Positions 14,539 through 14,548 of a stretch of DNA of 14,548 bases are shown in pieces. A model generated the notes under the pieces. It was not told the DNA's origin, did no database searches, and worked only from the letters and a program-made list of their open reading frames with translations. The stretch comes from CAXQRU01 sp964226685. GTDB lineage: Bacteria > Pseudomonadota > Gammaproteobacteria > Pseudomonadales > Cellvibrionaceae. Position 1 is the stretch's first letter, and each line of letters starts with the position of its first letter. Location: contig CAXQRU010000061.1 in NCBI GenBank assembly GCA_964226685.1, positions 1 through 14,548 on the forward strand, written 5' to 3'. Position numbers and translations under genes: made by a program.

Positions 14539-14548
14539 AAGTGGCGAG

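Noticed and set aside
1..14548. CRISPR array, tRNA or rRNA genes, insertion sequences
   Set aside because: No regularly spaced repeats, no tRNA T-loop and no transposase coding sequence were seen on either strand.

Overview
The window reads as chromosome of a marine-type gammaproteobacterium with moderate GC. The evidence is a class I CPD photolyase and RpiA that align without gaps to the E. coli numbering at their key residues, a complete ectABC ectoine operon typical of salt-tolerant bacteria, and a type VI secretion (T6SS) style PAAR-Rhs effector. The genus cannot be fixed from the sequence; a Cellvibrionales- or Oceanospirillales-like bacterium is a guess.

Layout: all genes except rpiA lie on the minus strand, so this is the transcriptional order. 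(1) 14441-12167, ectA-ectB-ectC, behind a near-consensus sigma-70 promoter; ectA starts at TTG and a terminator-like hairpin separates ectB from ectC. (2) 12098-10707, phrB photolyase, then 10647-10180, an exported YHS-domain protein. (3) 9458-10129 (+), rpiA, convergent with the YHS gene across a long hairpin and divergent from the kinase gene. (4) 9259-6761, a membrane Ser/Thr kinase; 6730-6095 and 5966-5358, two paralogous exported proteins of unknown function; a palindrome-rich gap; 5094-628, the Rhs effector; 622-305, its likely immunity gene. (5) 304-1, a non-coding stretch with a promoter-like site and two minus-strand terminator-like hairpins.

How the genes work together: ectA-ectC form one pathway from aspartate semialdehyde-derived diaminobutyrate to ectoine. 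Photolyase fits the same environmental-stress setting but is biochemically unrelated. The second half (9259-305) is the accessory part. The Rhs protein is a prePAAR-PAAR spike-tip effector with a 134-residue C-terminal toxin that I do not recognise, followed by a small acidic protein in the immunity position. Upstream of it, in the same orientation, lie the kinase and the two exported proteins. The kinase has three unusual parts: an N-terminal tail with a recurring acidic/polar-x-Thr motif, a non-RD kinase domain, and an extracytoplasmic TPR-like region in which all eight cysteines form four C-x7-C pairs. T6SS loci in other bacteria use a threonine kinase pathway (PpkA/Fha, with Tag proteins as periplasmic sensors). 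A similar sensing link here is an inference; no T6SS structural gene is in the window.
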